Assembly: GCF_000633455.1 (NCBI RefSeq)
Contig: NZ_AYMG01000012.1
Location: forward strand, 62,001-126,000
Direction: 5' to 3'
DNA length: 64,000 nucleotides
DNA from: Pedobacter jeongneungensis
GTDB lineage: Bacteria > Bacteroidota > Bacteroidia > Sphingobacteriales > Sphingobacteriaceae
Shown: in pieces, positions 55,201 to 64,000 of the stretch
Numbering within the stretch: position 1 is the stretch's first letter
Layout of the letters: each line of letters starts with the position of its first letter
Notes under the pieces: model-generated
What the model saw: only the letters and a program-made list of their open reading frames with translations
Told to the model about the DNA's origin: nothing
Databases searched by the model: none
Made by a program: the position numbers and the translations under genes

Positions 55201-56625
55201 ATGAAAAGAAGAACATTTATACAAAACACAGGCTTGTTAGGAGCAGGGGTTGTCGCATCGAAATTTTCTTTTGCGGCTAATCTCGCCCCGGAATTTCCTG
55301 TGGTACGTGTAGCTGCTGCAAAACGACATTTTCAGAGCAAGGCCGTAGATGCTGCTATTAAAACTTTCCAGGCAAACGTTAAAAACCCCGAATTGGCCTG
55401 GTTGTTCGAAAACTGTTTCCCTAATACACTTGATACTACTGTTTACCATTCTGAAAAAAATGGCCGACCAGATACGTACGTGATTACCGGCGATATTGAT
55501 GCCATGTGGCTGCGAGATAGTTCGGCACAGGTTTGGCCTTATCTACAGTTCGTAAATGAAGATGAACCACTTAAAAGACTAATTGCTGGTGTAATTATCC
55601 ACCAAACACAGTGCGTTTTAAAAGATCCTTACGCCAATGCTTTTTATGGCGACGCCACTAAGGTAGGTGAGTGGAAAACCGATAAAACAGCTATGCAGCC
55701 AGGTGTACATGAGCGTAAATGGGAAATAGATTCGTTATGTTATCCAATCCGTTTAGCTTACCATTACTGGAAAAAAACAGGCGATAAAACGCCTTTCGAT
55801 GCCGATTGGAAAAAAGGAATCGAAGCTACTTTAAAAACATTCAAAGAGCAGCAGCGTAAGGCCGATAAAGGTCCATATCATTTCCAGAGGGAAACTACCC
55901 AGCCTACAGATTCATTGCCAATGGCAGGTTATGGTTTCCCGGTAAATCCGGTTGGTTTGATCTGTTCGGCTTTCCGTCCGAGTGATGATGCAACCATCTT
56001 TCCTTTCCTTGTTCCATCTAACTTTTTCGCAGTTTCAAGCTTAAAGCAGGCGGCAGAAATGATTAAGGCTTTGCAGAGCGATAAAACGCTGGAAAGCAAT
56101 TTATTAAATCTTGCTGATGAAGTAAATGCGGCATTACAGAAACATGCCATTGTGAACCACCCAAAATATGGTAAAATTTACGCTTTTGAGGTGGATGGTT
56201 TTGGAAGTTCTTACCTGATGGACGATTCTAATGTACCAAGTTTATTGGGATTACCTTATTTAGGCGCTATGAAAGTGGAAGATCCTATTTATCAGAATAC
56301 CAGAAAATTTGCGCTTTCTAAAGACAACCCTTATTTCTTTAAAGGTACTGCTGCAGAAGGTATAGGCGGACCACATGCCGGGCAGGACATGATCTGGCCA
56401 ATGAGCATCACAATGCGGGCTTTGACCTCTAAAGATGACGCCGAAATTAAATATTGTATCGATACTTTGCGTAAAACACATGCCGGCAAAGGTTTTATGC
56501 ACGAATCTTTTAATAAAGACAATCCTGCAAACTTTACAAGGGCCTGGTTTGCGTGGTCTAATACTTTGTTTGGCGAATTGCTTTGGCGAACCTATCACGA
56601 AAAACCAGCTTTGTTAAAAGCGTAA
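55201..56625 (+). CDS. GH125 exo-alpha-1,6-mannosidase
   Basis: A 474-aa glycoside hydrolase (formerly DUF1237). It has a twin-arginine-type signal (KRRTFIQNTGLLGAGVVASKFSFA), so it may leave the cytosol folded. Family blocks: VITGDIDAMWLRDSSAQVWPY (in parts), GVHERKWEIDSLCYPIRLAY, RPSDDATIFPFLVP, GIGGPHAGQDMIWPM and FTRAWFAWSNTLFGE. GH125 removes alpha-1,6-mannose from N-glycans and yeast mannan without metal ions. GH92 and GH95 genes lie in the same region, so a glycan-degradation locus is likely. Confidence 0.92.
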   Translation: MKRRTFIQNTGLLGAGVVASKFSFAANLAPEFPVVRVAAAKRHFQSKAVDAAIKTFQANVKNPELAWLFENCFPNTLDTTVYHSEKNGRPDTYVITGDIDAMWLRDSSAQVWPYLQFVNEDEPLKRLIAGVIIHQTQCVLKDPYANAFYGDATKVGEWKTDKTAMQPGVHERKWEIDSLCYPIRLAYHYWKKTGDKTPFDADWKKGIEATLKTFKEQQRKADKGPYHFQRETTQPTDSLPMAGYGFPVNPVGLICSAFRPSDDATIFPFLVPSNFFAVSSLKQAAEMIKALQSDKTLESNLLNLADEVNAALQKHAIVNHPKYGKIYAFEVDGFGSSYLMDDSNVPSLLGLPYLGAMKVEDPIYQNTRKFALSKDNPYFFKGTAAEGIGGPHAGQDMIWPMSITMRALTSKDDAEIKYCIDTLRKTHAGKGFMHESFNKDNPANFTRAWFAWSNTLFGELLWRTYHEKPALLKA

Positions 56626-56864
56626 CATATACAGCCGTATTGATCAGTGATTTCATTTTGACTGATCAATATGGTCTTGCCATATTAAACTTATCTTGAT
56701 AGCATTTAGCCGGTTTATTGCATTGCAGTCAACATTATTTACGTGGATTTTATACTCATAAGTGTTAAATCCACGTTTTTTGTAAAACATGCGTTAGAAT
56801 ATTTAATCGATAGCGCTTAAAAGAAGAAATATTTGTAAATTGCAGCAAGATTATTCATTCCGCT

Positions 56865-58052
56865 TTGCAAGATCCCAATAGAACCATCCTTTCTGATATA
56901 GAGAGTATTAACAAAATACCTGCTGTTGCACATATTTTAGAAATTGTGTGCCGGACAACAGGAATGGGCTTTTCTGCTGTGGCCAGGGTAACTTCAGATA
57001 AATGGACTGTATGTGCAGTTCTGGATGAAATTAATTTTGGTTTACCGGTAGGTGGAGAACTGAAGTTAGAAACAACCATCTGTAATGAAATCAGGCAACA
57101 CCAGCAAGCCGTTGTGATTGATCATGTTGATGAGGATGAGAATTTTAAGGGTCATCATACACCAACGATGTATGGCTTTCAAAGTTATATTTCAGTTCCG
57201 ATTATTTTAAAGAACGGCGACTTTTTTGGTACACTGTGCGCAATTGATCCTAAACCGGCCAAGCTTAAAAATCCTACCATAACAGGAATGTTTACCATGT
57301 TTGCCGATTTAATTGCATTTCATTTAGATGCACTTGAACAAATAGCCATTACCGAAAAAGAGCTCAAAAAAGAGCAGGAGATAGCCATTTTAAGAGAGCA
57401 GTTCATAGCTATATTAGGCCATGATCTCCGGAATCCTTTAAATGCAATATCGAGTAGCGCCCAATTATTATCGCGTTTGAATTTAGACGAACGTGGAATC
57501 CGCATTGCAAAAATTGTTAAAGATTCTTCATTCAGGATGAATGGTCTTATAGAAAATATGCTCGATTTTGCCAGTGGCCGTTTAGGCGAAGGGATTGCCA
57601 TTAGCAGAACACCCGATGAGGATTTAGAAAAATTACTGATTCAGGTGGTGGATGAGTTGCAAACCATTTGGCCGAGCCGAAATATTGAATTAAATTTTGA
57701 TTTTCGTCACCCGGTTAATGCCGACGGAAAGCGTTTGGCGCAACTTTTCTCTAACCTGCTGGGCAATGCCTTAAATTACTCACCAGCAGATTCTCCCGTA
57801 GTAATTACAGCTTTTAGCTCTAGTGAAGAATTTAACCTCTGTGTCGCTAATAAGGGCAAACAGATTCCTGCGGCTACCATGGAGCGCTTATTTCAGCCTT
57901 TTTCGAGGGGAGAGGTAGAGCCAAATCAAAAAGGACTTGGTTTGGGTTTATACATTGCGTCAGAAATAGCCAATGCACATGAGGGATCTTTGGATGTATC
58001 TTCTACACCAGAAAAAACCTGTTTTACCTTGCGCTTACCTTACAAAAAATGA
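56865..58052 (+). CDS. GAF-domain histidine kinase, soluble
   Basis: A 395-aa cytosolic kinase; no membrane helices. The GAF domain is at about residues 20-165 (VVIDHVDEDENF, YISVPIILKNGDFFGTLCAIDPKP). HisKA has the H-box ILGHDLRNPLNAISSS and HATPase_c has the N-box LLGNALNYSP, G1 AVANKGK-like and G2 GLGLGLYIASEI. The start is TTG 56865; the next in-frame ATG (56940s) would cut into the GAF fold. No response regulator gene is adjacent. A 63-codon gene overlaps its stop. Confidence 0.9.
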   Translation: MQDPNRTILSDIESINKIPAVAHILEIVCRTTGMGFSAVARVTSDKWTVCAVLDEINFGLPVGGELKLETTICNEIRQHQQAVVIDHVDEDENFKGHHTPTMYGFQSYISVPIILKNGDFFGTLCAIDPKPAKLKNPTITGMFTMFADLIAFHLDALEQIAITEKELKKEQEIAILREQFIAILGHDLRNPLNAISSSAQLLSRLNLDERGIRIAKIVKDSSFRMNGLIENMLDFASGRLGEGIAISRTPDEDLEKLLIQVVDELQTIWPSRNIELNFDFRHPVNADGKRLAQLFSNLLGNALNYSPADSPVVITAFSSSEEFNLCVANKGKQIPAATMERLFQPFSRGEVEPNQKGLGLGLYIASEIANAHEGSLDVSSTPEKTCFTLRLPYKK

Positions 58053-58240
58053 TAACCTTAAACGATCAGTTACCAACCTCTACGCTGCTGGAATTAAAAG
58101 TTGGAGATGATATTTCCAATGGAAACCAATCAGGCAAAATTAAAAATATCGAGATCAGCGAAACAGATGAATTTTTAATGTTTCTATTCCAATTAGAAAA
58201 TAACCACATTATTATTAAAAAACTCAAACAGGTTTGCTAG
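58049..58240 (+). CDS. Small protein of unknown function, coupled to the kinase
   Basis: A 63-aa protein beginning ITLNDQLPTSTLLELKVGDD and ending IIIKKLKQVC. It overlaps the kinase gene by 4 bp (ATGA) and should be translated with it. Its pattern of a VGDDISNGNQSGKI turn and alternating strands suggests a small beta-fold. No family recognised; it may regulate the kinase or be its output. Confidence 0.65.
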   Translation: MITLNDQLPTSTLLELKVGDDISNGNQSGKIKNIEISETDEFLMFLFQLENNHIIIKKLKQVC

Positions 58241-58251
58241 TTATTTCCGTT

Positions 58252-58336
58252 CGTCATTTCGACCGAAATGCAATGGAGCGGAGAAATCTGCTGCTAAATC
58301 CCTGTTATAGATTTCTCCACTGCGGTCGAAATGACG
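58252..58336. repeat. CGTCATTTCGACC-type inverted repeat, best copy
   Basis: CGTCATTTCGACCGAAATGC at the left pairs with GCGGTCGAAATGACG at the right; GGAGAAATCT pairs with AGATTTCTCC. Near-perfect stem of about 25 bp, between convergent genes. Confidence 0.85.
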
Positions 58337-58381
58337 TAGTTTTTCAGGATGACAATTGCATATAAAGCCATCTTATTAATC

Positions 58382-58735
58382 TTATAAAATTGGTCTCGGA
58401 TCAAATATTACCTGAAACGATTGAATTTTTTCATCTACTAATTTGTACCAGCCACAGGAAAAGATTGTTTTTGCGCCCATATTAATATCATACCACAGGC
58501 AAACTTCTTCCTGATCTACAAATACTTTTTTAACATCGTATTTGAATTTTATCTTTTTCATGTCTTCTACATACACATCGGCACCATTTCTTTCGCCCAT
58601 TACGCCTTTAAAAGTCATGTCGTCTTTCAATTGCTGTCTGGCCAGATCAAAGTCTTCCGCATTTAATGCATTGATAAAATCAAGCACAACTACTTTTGCA
58701 TTGTGTTCTGTTGTTATTTTATTGGATGTACTCAT
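58382..58735 (-). CDS. NTF2-like (SnoaL-type) protein
   Basis: A 117-aa cytosolic protein of the NTF2 fold: VLDFINALNAEDFDLARQQL, DDMTFKGVMGERNGADVYVEDMKKI, WYDINMGAKTIFSCGWYKL, IQSFQVIFDP. The fold covers isomerases, hydrolases and ligand-binding proteins; function here is unknown. It stands between a repeat and the GH95 gene. Confidence 0.85.
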   Translation of the reverse strand: MSTSNKITTEHNAKVVVLDFINALNAEDFDLARQQLKDDMTFKGVMGERNGADVYVEDMKKIKFKYDVKKVFVDQEEVCLWYDINMGAKTIFSCGWYKLVDEKIQSFQVIFDPRPIL

Positions 58736-58835
58736 AGTTTTCCTTTTAAATAAAAACGAATATCAGAATAGAAAATTTAAAATAAATAATTGAATGACAA
58801 TATGTTGTATTAACTTTTTTATTTGTTCTCTCATT

Positions 58836-61100
58836 CTATCCTTCAAAACTATAAACTTTTCCTACCTGCGTTTTAAAGCTGTATTTAAAATCATTTCCTG
58901 ATTTTTCTACAGTAATTCCTTTAATTTTTTTAAGCGCATTCGGACTTCTCACCATACAATCTTCTCCAGATAGCGATTTGATTGATAGTTTTACAATTTT
59001 ACCATCTTTCCACTGCAAATTGGTAATTTCAAAGTTGCCTCTTGCTTTTAAGCCCTGGATACTTCCCGCCGACCATTGATCGGGCAGTGCAGGTAAAAAC
59101 TGTAACTCGCCTGTTTGGCTCTGTAATAACATTTCTGAAATGCCTGCAGTATACCCGAAATTCCCGTCAATTTGAAAAGGTGGGTGTGCGCAGAAAAGGT
59201 TCGAATAAATTCCGCCGCCTTTATTATAGTCAGTGCCTGAACCGCCAACTGGCGTAATAAAATTCTGTAATATTTTATAGGCATGATTACCATCCTGTAA
59301 CCTTGCCCAGAAATTCATTTTCCAGGCCATAGACCATCCTGTTGATTCATCACCACGTGCGGTTAGGGTTACTTTTGCAGCTTTAGCTAATTCTGGTGTT
59401 GTAATGGTGCTGATTTCCCTGCCTGGATGCAAACCAAAAAGGTGGGAAATGTGCCTGTGCTGGTCTTTCGGGTCATCACGATCGGTTTCCCATTCCTGCA
59501 ATTGGCCCCATTTACCGATTTTTGGTTTCAGTAAATGTGCTTTAAGATCGGCTATATGGTTTTTATAATCCTGATCGATGCCTAAAATTTCAGCAGCTTC
59601 AATATAATTGGTAAACAAATCGAATACAATCTGTTGATCGTGGGTTACACCATCTTCAGTTGGCCCGTGCTCTGGCGACCAGCCCAAAGGTGATACCAAA
59701 GTGCCATCAGGTCTTCTTTTCAAATGGTCATCCCAAAATTCTGAAATTTCTTTAATAATAGGATAAGCGAAATTTTTCAAATAGGCCTTATCTTTTGTAA
59801 AGGCATAATGTTCCCAAAGGGCCTGAGCATACCACGCACTTCCTGGTGTGTTCCATAAAAAGCTCATTCCACCAAAAATATTATTTTCCGTTTTAACCGT
59901 CCAGCCACGGGTGTTTGGGTATTGTTTGCGTGTTGCAATGGCACTTACTTCTCGCATACTGTTAATATAATCCAGGTATGGAATATGGCATTCGGAAAGG
60001 TTCGTCGGTTCTGCCAGCCAGTAATTCATCTGGATATTGATGTTGGAGTGATAATCACTTCCCCATGGTGGTGTATTGCTTTCGTTCCAGAGTCCTTGTA
60101 AATTGGCAGGTAAACCACCTTGTCGTGAAGAGCTGATCATCAGATACCTCCCATATTGAAAAATTAGTGCTTCTAAAGCATGATCAGGTGTTTTTTTATA
60201 ATTGATTAGTCTTTGGTAAGTGGGTAAACTATTATTCTTAACGTCATCATCACCTAAATTAAGGCTTAAACGACTAAATAACTGCTGATAATCCTGGATG
60301 TGATTTTTTAATAATGCAGCATATGTTTTTGGTAAAGCTTGTTTAAGAATGTGTTCTATTTTAAGAGCAGGTTCTTCTCCTTTCCAGTGCTGTTCGCGTT
60401 TATTGTTGTAATTGGTAGCCGCAGTAAAAATAATGGTAATGGCATCTGCCTGATCTATTTTTAATTTTTCACCATCTTCATCCTTTACCGGGTAACTTTT
60501 TCCGCTTTCAATTTTCATTACTGCAGTAGCCTGGTAAGGCATTCCATTTGATAATTTGCCACTAAATTCAACTTTATTTCCATTAACCATTATTTTTCCA
60601 CCATGCGCATTTTTTAGCCTTATGGCAACGGAATATTTGCTTTTTTGATCAGCAGTAAGTCTCAAAACCATTACTTTATCCGGAAAGCTGCAAAAATATT
60701 CCCGCTTAAAATGGGTGCCATTTTGAGTATAACTGATGGAATGAACTGCATTAGCAAGGTTTAGCTCACGTTTATAACCGGTAAAATTTTGATCTTTCTG
60801 GTCGAAATCGATAAAGAGATCCCCAAAAGCCTGGTACATGCCTCTATCATTTTCATCACCTGTCCAAAGTGTATTATCATTAAACTGGATATGTTCGTTG
60901 TTTACGCCTCCAAAAATCATCCCCCCGATGCGGCCGTTGCCAATAGGGTAGGCTTCTGTCATCCAGTCTTTAGCCGGCTTATTGTCCCAAAGCAATAAAC
61001 GGGTGGTTTGTTTACTTTGCGCGAATAGGGCATTCGAAAAACTAAGCGCTAAAAATGAAATTAGCAGAAAGCATATAACTTGCCTAAGTTTAAAAAGCAT
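58836..61100 (-). CDS. GH95 alpha-fucosidase/galactosidase
   Basis: A 754-aa secreted glycoside hydrolase. I place the start at ATG 61100, which gives a signal peptide (MLFKLRQVICFLLISFLALSF) and lies 24 bp after a promoter box; the frame to 61190 runs across that promoter. Family blocks: WMTEAYPIGNGRIGGMIFGG, NDNTLWTG, NIQMNYWLAEPTNLSECH, GWSPEHGPTEDGV (acidic catalytic residue) and HRHISHLFGLHPG. GH95 enzymes remove alpha-1,2-fucose or, in some members, alpha-galactose. Next to GH125 and GH92. Confidence 0.92.
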   Translation of the reverse strand: MLFKLRQVICFLLISFLALSFSNALFAQSKQTTRLLLWDNKPAKDWMTEAYPIGNGRIGGMIFGGVNNEHIQFNDNTLWTGDENDRGMYQAFGDLFIDFDQKDQNFTGYKRELNLANAVHSISYTQNGTHFKREYFCSFPDKVMVLRLTADQKSKYSVAIRLKNAHGGKIMVNGNKVEFSGKLSNGMPYQATAVMKIESGKSYPVKDEDGEKLKIDQADAITIIFTAATNYNNKREQHWKGEEPALKIEHILKQALPKTYAALLKNHIQDYQQLFSRLSLNLGDDDVKNNSLPTYQRLINYKKTPDHALEALIFQYGRYLMISSSRQGGLPANLQGLWNESNTPPWGSDYHSNINIQMNYWLAEPTNLSECHIPYLDYINSMREVSAIATRKQYPNTRGWTVKTENNIFGGMSFLWNTPGSAWYAQALWEHYAFTKDKAYLKNFAYPIIKEISEFWDDHLKRRPDGTLVSPLGWSPEHGPTEDGVTHDQQIVFDLFTNYIEAAEILGIDQDYKNHIADLKAHLLKPKIGKWGQLQEWETDRDDPKDQHRHISHLFGLHPGREISTITTPELAKAAKVTLTARGDESTGWSMAWKMNFWARLQDGNHAYKILQNFITPVGGSGTDYNKGGGIYSNLFCAHPPFQIDGNFGYTAGISEMLLQSQTGELQFLPALPDQWSAGSIQGLKARGNFEITNLQWKDGKIVKLSIKSLSGEDCMVRSPNALKKIKGITVEKSGNDFKYSFKTQVGKVYSFEG

Positions 61101-61123
61101 GGGATATTTGATTAGTATGTTTT

Positions 61124-61131
61124 CAAAGATA
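61124..61131 (-). promoter_or_regulatory. -7 box of the GH95 gene
   Basis: Minus-strand TATCTTTG matches TAnnTTTG, about 24 bp before the ATG at 61100; this supports that start. Confidence 0.55.
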
Positions 61132-61284
61132 TATATAATCAGATAATAGTTTTTATTGCGCAGTGATGAATGCATCTCGATTATTGGCATATTATTCAGT
61201 TATTTAAGCAATTGGTTTTTATTGATACACCAGATTTACCAGGTAACTATTCTGATATTTTGCAGCTGAATTTAATAGATTTTA

Positions 61285-61292
61285 TATATTTG
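61285..61292 (+). promoter_or_regulatory. -7 box of the GH92 gene
   Basis: TATATTTG matches TAnnTTTG, 29 bp before ATG 61322. The GH95 and GH92 promoters are divergent here. Confidence 0.55.
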
Positions 61293-61321
61293 ATAGTACA
61301 CACTAAATCGTTTTATGTAAA

Positions 61322-63475
61322 ATGAAATCGCTAACCAAATTTCTATTCTTTGTTTTATTTCTAAATGTATTGAGCGGTTACCGTGCTCAAAGCCAAAGCA
61401 AAACAACTTTCACTAAATATGTTAATACTTTTATCGGTACAGCACCATTAACCGATCCTAAAATATTAGGTTATGAGCTTCCCCAAGGCTGGCGCTCCTG
61501 GGCTGGTTTAACTTTTCCAGGCAGTTCATTACCCAATGCCATGGTACAGTTAAGTCCGATTACCGAATTTGGTTCTGGCGCAGGTTATGAATATGAAGAC
61601 GATACCATTTACGGTTTTGCACACACCAATAAAGGCCACTGGAACCTTTGCAATATTCCCATTTTGCCACTTTCCAATCCTGGTGATAAGTTTGGATCAA
61701 AGTTTTCGCACAAAAATGAAAGTTCAGCTCCCGGCTATTACCAGGTTTACTTAGATGATTATAAAGTAAATGTAAAGCTCACTTCAACATTAAGGGCTGG
61801 ATTTCATCAATACGAATATAAAAACAACCACGATAAACAGGTACTTTTTCTTCTGGGAAAGGCAAATAGCGGCGTTTCTACCTGGAATATAGAACAGGTT
61901 GGCACTTCCGCTATACAGGGTTTTCAGGGGGGAGAAAATATTTATTTTTATGCAACCGTAAATGGCAAAATAGATAAACTCGATCAAACAGATGTTGGCA
62001 AACGTTCTGGTTACGCCATTATGCATTTGGCTGATGGAAGTGCAGGGCCGGTAGAATTAAAAATCGGACTCTCTTTTGTAAGCACGGCCAATGCCAAAGA
62101 AAATTTAGAAAAAGAAATTGGCAATAAAACTTTTACGCAAATCCGTAATGAAGCGACTGCAAAATGGGAGGCACTTTTATCAAACATCCAGGTAAAAGGT
62201 GGTACCGAAAAACAAAAGCAGATGTTGTATTCGTGCCTGTACCGTTCGTTTTTATGGCCAGCCTTGCGCAGCGATGTAAATGGTGAGTTTAAGGATGCAA
62301 AACACAATACCACAAAAGGCAATTTTAATTATTATACCGAACCCTCGCTTTGGGATACTTACCGTAATAAAGACGTGCTTTTAGGCTTAATTACACCTAA
62401 AGTTACCTTAGACGTGATTAAATCAATGAAAGATGTGGGCGATAAAACAGGTTTCATTCCAACCTTTTTCCATGGCGATCATGGCGCATCATCTATTGCC
62501 GGGGCTTATTTGAGGGGAATTGATGACTTCGACATTAAAGGCACTTATCAGATTTTGTTACGCAATGCCAATATTGAAGGTGGTGCCCGGCCCTTTATAA
62601 AAGAATATATCGAGAAAGGCTATATCTCCGATCCTGACGTTAAAAATCCACACGTAGAAACGAAAGCAAAAGCTGGCGTTTCTAAAACGTTAGAATATTC
62701 TTATGATGATTACTCGCTGGCACAGATCGCGAAGAAACTGGGTGACAGCACCAATTACCGCATTTTAATGGCCAGATCAAAGAATTATAAAAACATGTTC
62801 GATCCCAGTACCCGTTTTATGAGGGGAAGATTGGATAATGGCGATTGGATCAAGCCTTTTAATCCGCAGTATCCTTATTACGAATACATGTACAGGGAAG
62901 CCAATGCCTGGCAGGTTTCGTTTTATGCACCGCATGATATGAAAGGCCTGATTGAGTTATACGGCGGTGCAGATGGTTTTGAATCGAAATTGGATTCGTT
63001 ATTTACTTTGCCCTGGAACCCGAAATACATTGCACGTAATGTAGAAACCATGATCGGACAGTACTGTCAGGGCAATCAGCCTGATCACGAAGCGCCTTTT
63101 GCTTATACTTTTATTGGTAAACCCGAGAAATCGCAAAAAATTATTGATAAAATTTTGAATGAACTTTATGGAATAGGTAGCGATGGTTTGGCACTTTCGG
63201 GCATGGATGATGCGGGCGAAATGTCGGCCTGGTATGTGTTTGGTTCACTGGGATTGTATCCGTTTTCTGCAACCGATCCAAATTACATTGTTACCGCACC
63301 GCTTTTTGATGAAGTAAAATGGAAAACCAGCACGGGCAAATTATTAACCATCAGTAAACCCGGCAAGGGCAGGGAAATTACCGATATTAAAGTAGATGGA
63401 AAAGTCAACCAGGGGTATTTTATTTCTCATGATTTGTTTAGGAATGGTGGGAAAGTGGAGATTGTGACGAAGTGA
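61322..63475 (+). CDS. GH92 alpha-mannosidase
   Basis: A 717-aa secreted glycoside hydrolase with a signal peptide (to about SGYRAQS). GH92 blocks: YVNTFIGTAP, FPGSSLPNAMVQLSPIT, GYEYEDDTIYGFAHTNKGHW, ALRSDVNGEFKDAKH, FFHGDHGASSIAGAYLRGI, GNQPDHEAPFAYTFIGKPE and LSGMDDAGEMSAWYVFGSLGLYP with the acidic catalytic residues. GH92 are calcium-dependent exo-mannosidases (alpha-1,2, -1,3, -1,4 or -1,6) of N-glycans and mannan. No SusC/SusD pair is in the window. Confidence 0.94.
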   Translation: MKSLTKFLFFVLFLNVLSGYRAQSQSKTTFTKYVNTFIGTAPLTDPKILGYELPQGWRSWAGLTFPGSSLPNAMVQLSPITEFGSGAGYEYEDDTIYGFAHTNKGHWNLCNIPILPLSNPGDKFGSKFSHKNESSAPGYYQVYLDDYKVNVKLTSTLRAGFHQYEYKNNHDKQVLFLLGKANSGVSTWNIEQVGTSAIQGFQGGENIYFYATVNGKIDKLDQTDVGKRSGYAIMHLADGSAGPVELKIGLSFVSTANAKENLEKEIGNKTFTQIRNEATAKWEALLSNIQVKGGTEKQKQMLYSCLYRSFLWPALRSDVNGEFKDAKHNTTKGNFNYYTEPSLWDTYRNKDVLLGLITPKVTLDVIKSMKDVGDKTGFIPTFFHGDHGASSIAGAYLRGIDDFDIKGTYQILLRNANIEGGARPFIKEYIEKGYISDPDVKNPHVETKAKAGVSKTLEYSYDDYSLAQIAKKLGDSTNYRILMARSKNYKNMFDPSTRFMRGRLDNGDWIKPFNPQYPYYEYMYREANAWQVSFYAPHDMKGLIELYGGADGFESKLDSLFTLPWNPKYIARNVETMIGQYCQGNQPDHEAPFAYTFIGKPEKSQKIIDKILNELYGIGSDGLALSGMDDAGEMSAWYVFGSLGLYPFSATDPNYIVTAPLFDEVKWKTSTGKLLTISKPGKGREITDIKVDGKVNQGYFISHDLFRNGGKVEIVTK

Positions 63476-64000
63476 TACACTAGACCTCGCAGGTTTCAAA
63501 AACCTGCGAGGTCTTTTTAGAACAAAAGTTCCGAATTCATTTATCGAGTTCGGGACTTTTTGTTTTAGAAAATATTATTAACTGTTTCTGGAAATGTAGG
63601 GTTCCGCTTTTCATCGCATTTTAAGTCCCGCTTTTCGTTTTATTCCGATGAAGGATCGGAATGTTCACTCCAATCGGGTTTATTACCGAGGATCGTTGCA
63701 CAATGGCTGCCATCTAAATCAAACGATAGCGAGATGTTGATTTTTCATCTGCAGAAGCGGAGGCGGGCCTGCATTGGCAAAAAGCTGCTCTAAATGTTTT
63801 TCCAAACTACTAGATAAAGTCTATTGTTCTTTTTTAAGCAATTATATAACGATCAATTATATCCTTTAGGCTTAATTTTATCATTTCTACCTAATTAATG
63901 AGACAATTTCTCTTTATAATGTTAAAAATGAGTAAGGATTGAATAATAATTCTGCTTAATTTGTAGATTTGACAAAATGTCCCCTGATAATCTGCACGAT
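63476..64000. other. 525-bp right end, terminators and repeat debris
   Basis: After the terminator, a second hairpin, CAAAAGTTCCGAA / TTCGGGACTTTTTG (63524-63563), has one mismatch. From 63600 to 63800, segments such as CCCGCTTTTCGTTTTATTCC and GGATCGGAATGTTCACTCC look like a degenerate element. I see no convincing gene to the window end. Confidence 0.6.
63483..63518 (+). terminator. Strong rho-independent terminator of the GH92 gene
   Basis: GACCTCGCAGGTTT (63483-63496), loop CAA, AAACCTGCGAGGTC (63500-63513), then TTTTT. A perfect 14-bp stem; the same hairpin is a common dispersed element in this group of bacteria. Confidence 0.9.

Noticed and set aside
61101..61190. Longer start of the GH95 gene
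   Set aside because: It runs across a good -7 box and has no signal peptide.

Overview
The window reads as chromosomal DNA of a Bacteroidota bacterium, most likely Sphingobacteriaceae and Pedobacter-like. The clues are about 38-40% GC by eye, few Shine-Dalgarno sites but several Bacteroidota-type -7 boxes (TAnnTTTG), a TonB receptor, many lipoproteins, the futalosine menaquinone route, and families of intergenic inverted repeats with CGTCATTGCGAG, CGTCATTTCGACC or GTCATTCTGA ends. I saw no rRNA, tRNA, CRISPR array, transposase or phage gene.

Layout. 1-968: 3' part of lysA. 1146-15124: a RiPP (lanthipeptide) locus. Its leftward operon encodes two DUF3526-type ABC permeases, a TonB-dependent receptor and an ABC ATPase. 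Its rightward operon encodes a C39-peptidase ABC exporter, a split LanB dehydratase (877 aa + 277 aa) and a LanC-like protein with an unusual active site and a C-terminal extension. A 63-aa double-glycine precursor resembling the pinensin family lies convergently at its end. A TTGCAAC-based palindrome recurs in the divergent promoter and twice upstream of the precursor, so the parts are probably co-regulated.

15247-25172: ordinary chromosomal genes (small membrane protein, lipoprotein, START-like protein, DUF3857/transglutaminase protein, glutaryl-CoA dehydrogenase-like enzyme, FolB, FAD-linked oxidase, thioesterase, Hsp20, a conserved protein of unknown function). 25498-31905: TolC-MacA-MacB efflux operon followed by a LytS/LytTR two-component pair. 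32212-34881: Bcr/CflA-type MFS pump, YhhQ-type queuosine-precursor transporter, lipoprotein. 34971-36118: a Panacea (DUF4065) antitoxin with a RelE-like toxin. 36195-40411: methionine operon metY-metX-hom on the minus strand, preceded by a SAM-I riboswitch and, directly behind it, an unlisted 42-codon leader ORF ending in a Cys/Met-rich stretch. I consider this leader and the lanthipeptide locus the two most interesting items.

40626-48476: secreted protein of unknown function, a second trans-sulfuration PLP enzyme, lipoprotein, mqnE - histidine phosphatase - mqnA, a Fic protein coupled to a gene of unknown function, and an HPF-like ribosome-associated protein. 48930-54924: mutS, NlpC/P60 lipoprotein, two thioredoxin-fold proteins, a DUF1624 acyltransferase-like membrane protein. 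55201-63475: glycan-degradation genes (GH125, GH95, GH92) with a GAF histidine kinase and an NTF2-like protein between them; together they suggest breakdown of mannose- and fucose-containing glycans. The final 0.5 kb holds terminators and repeat debris.
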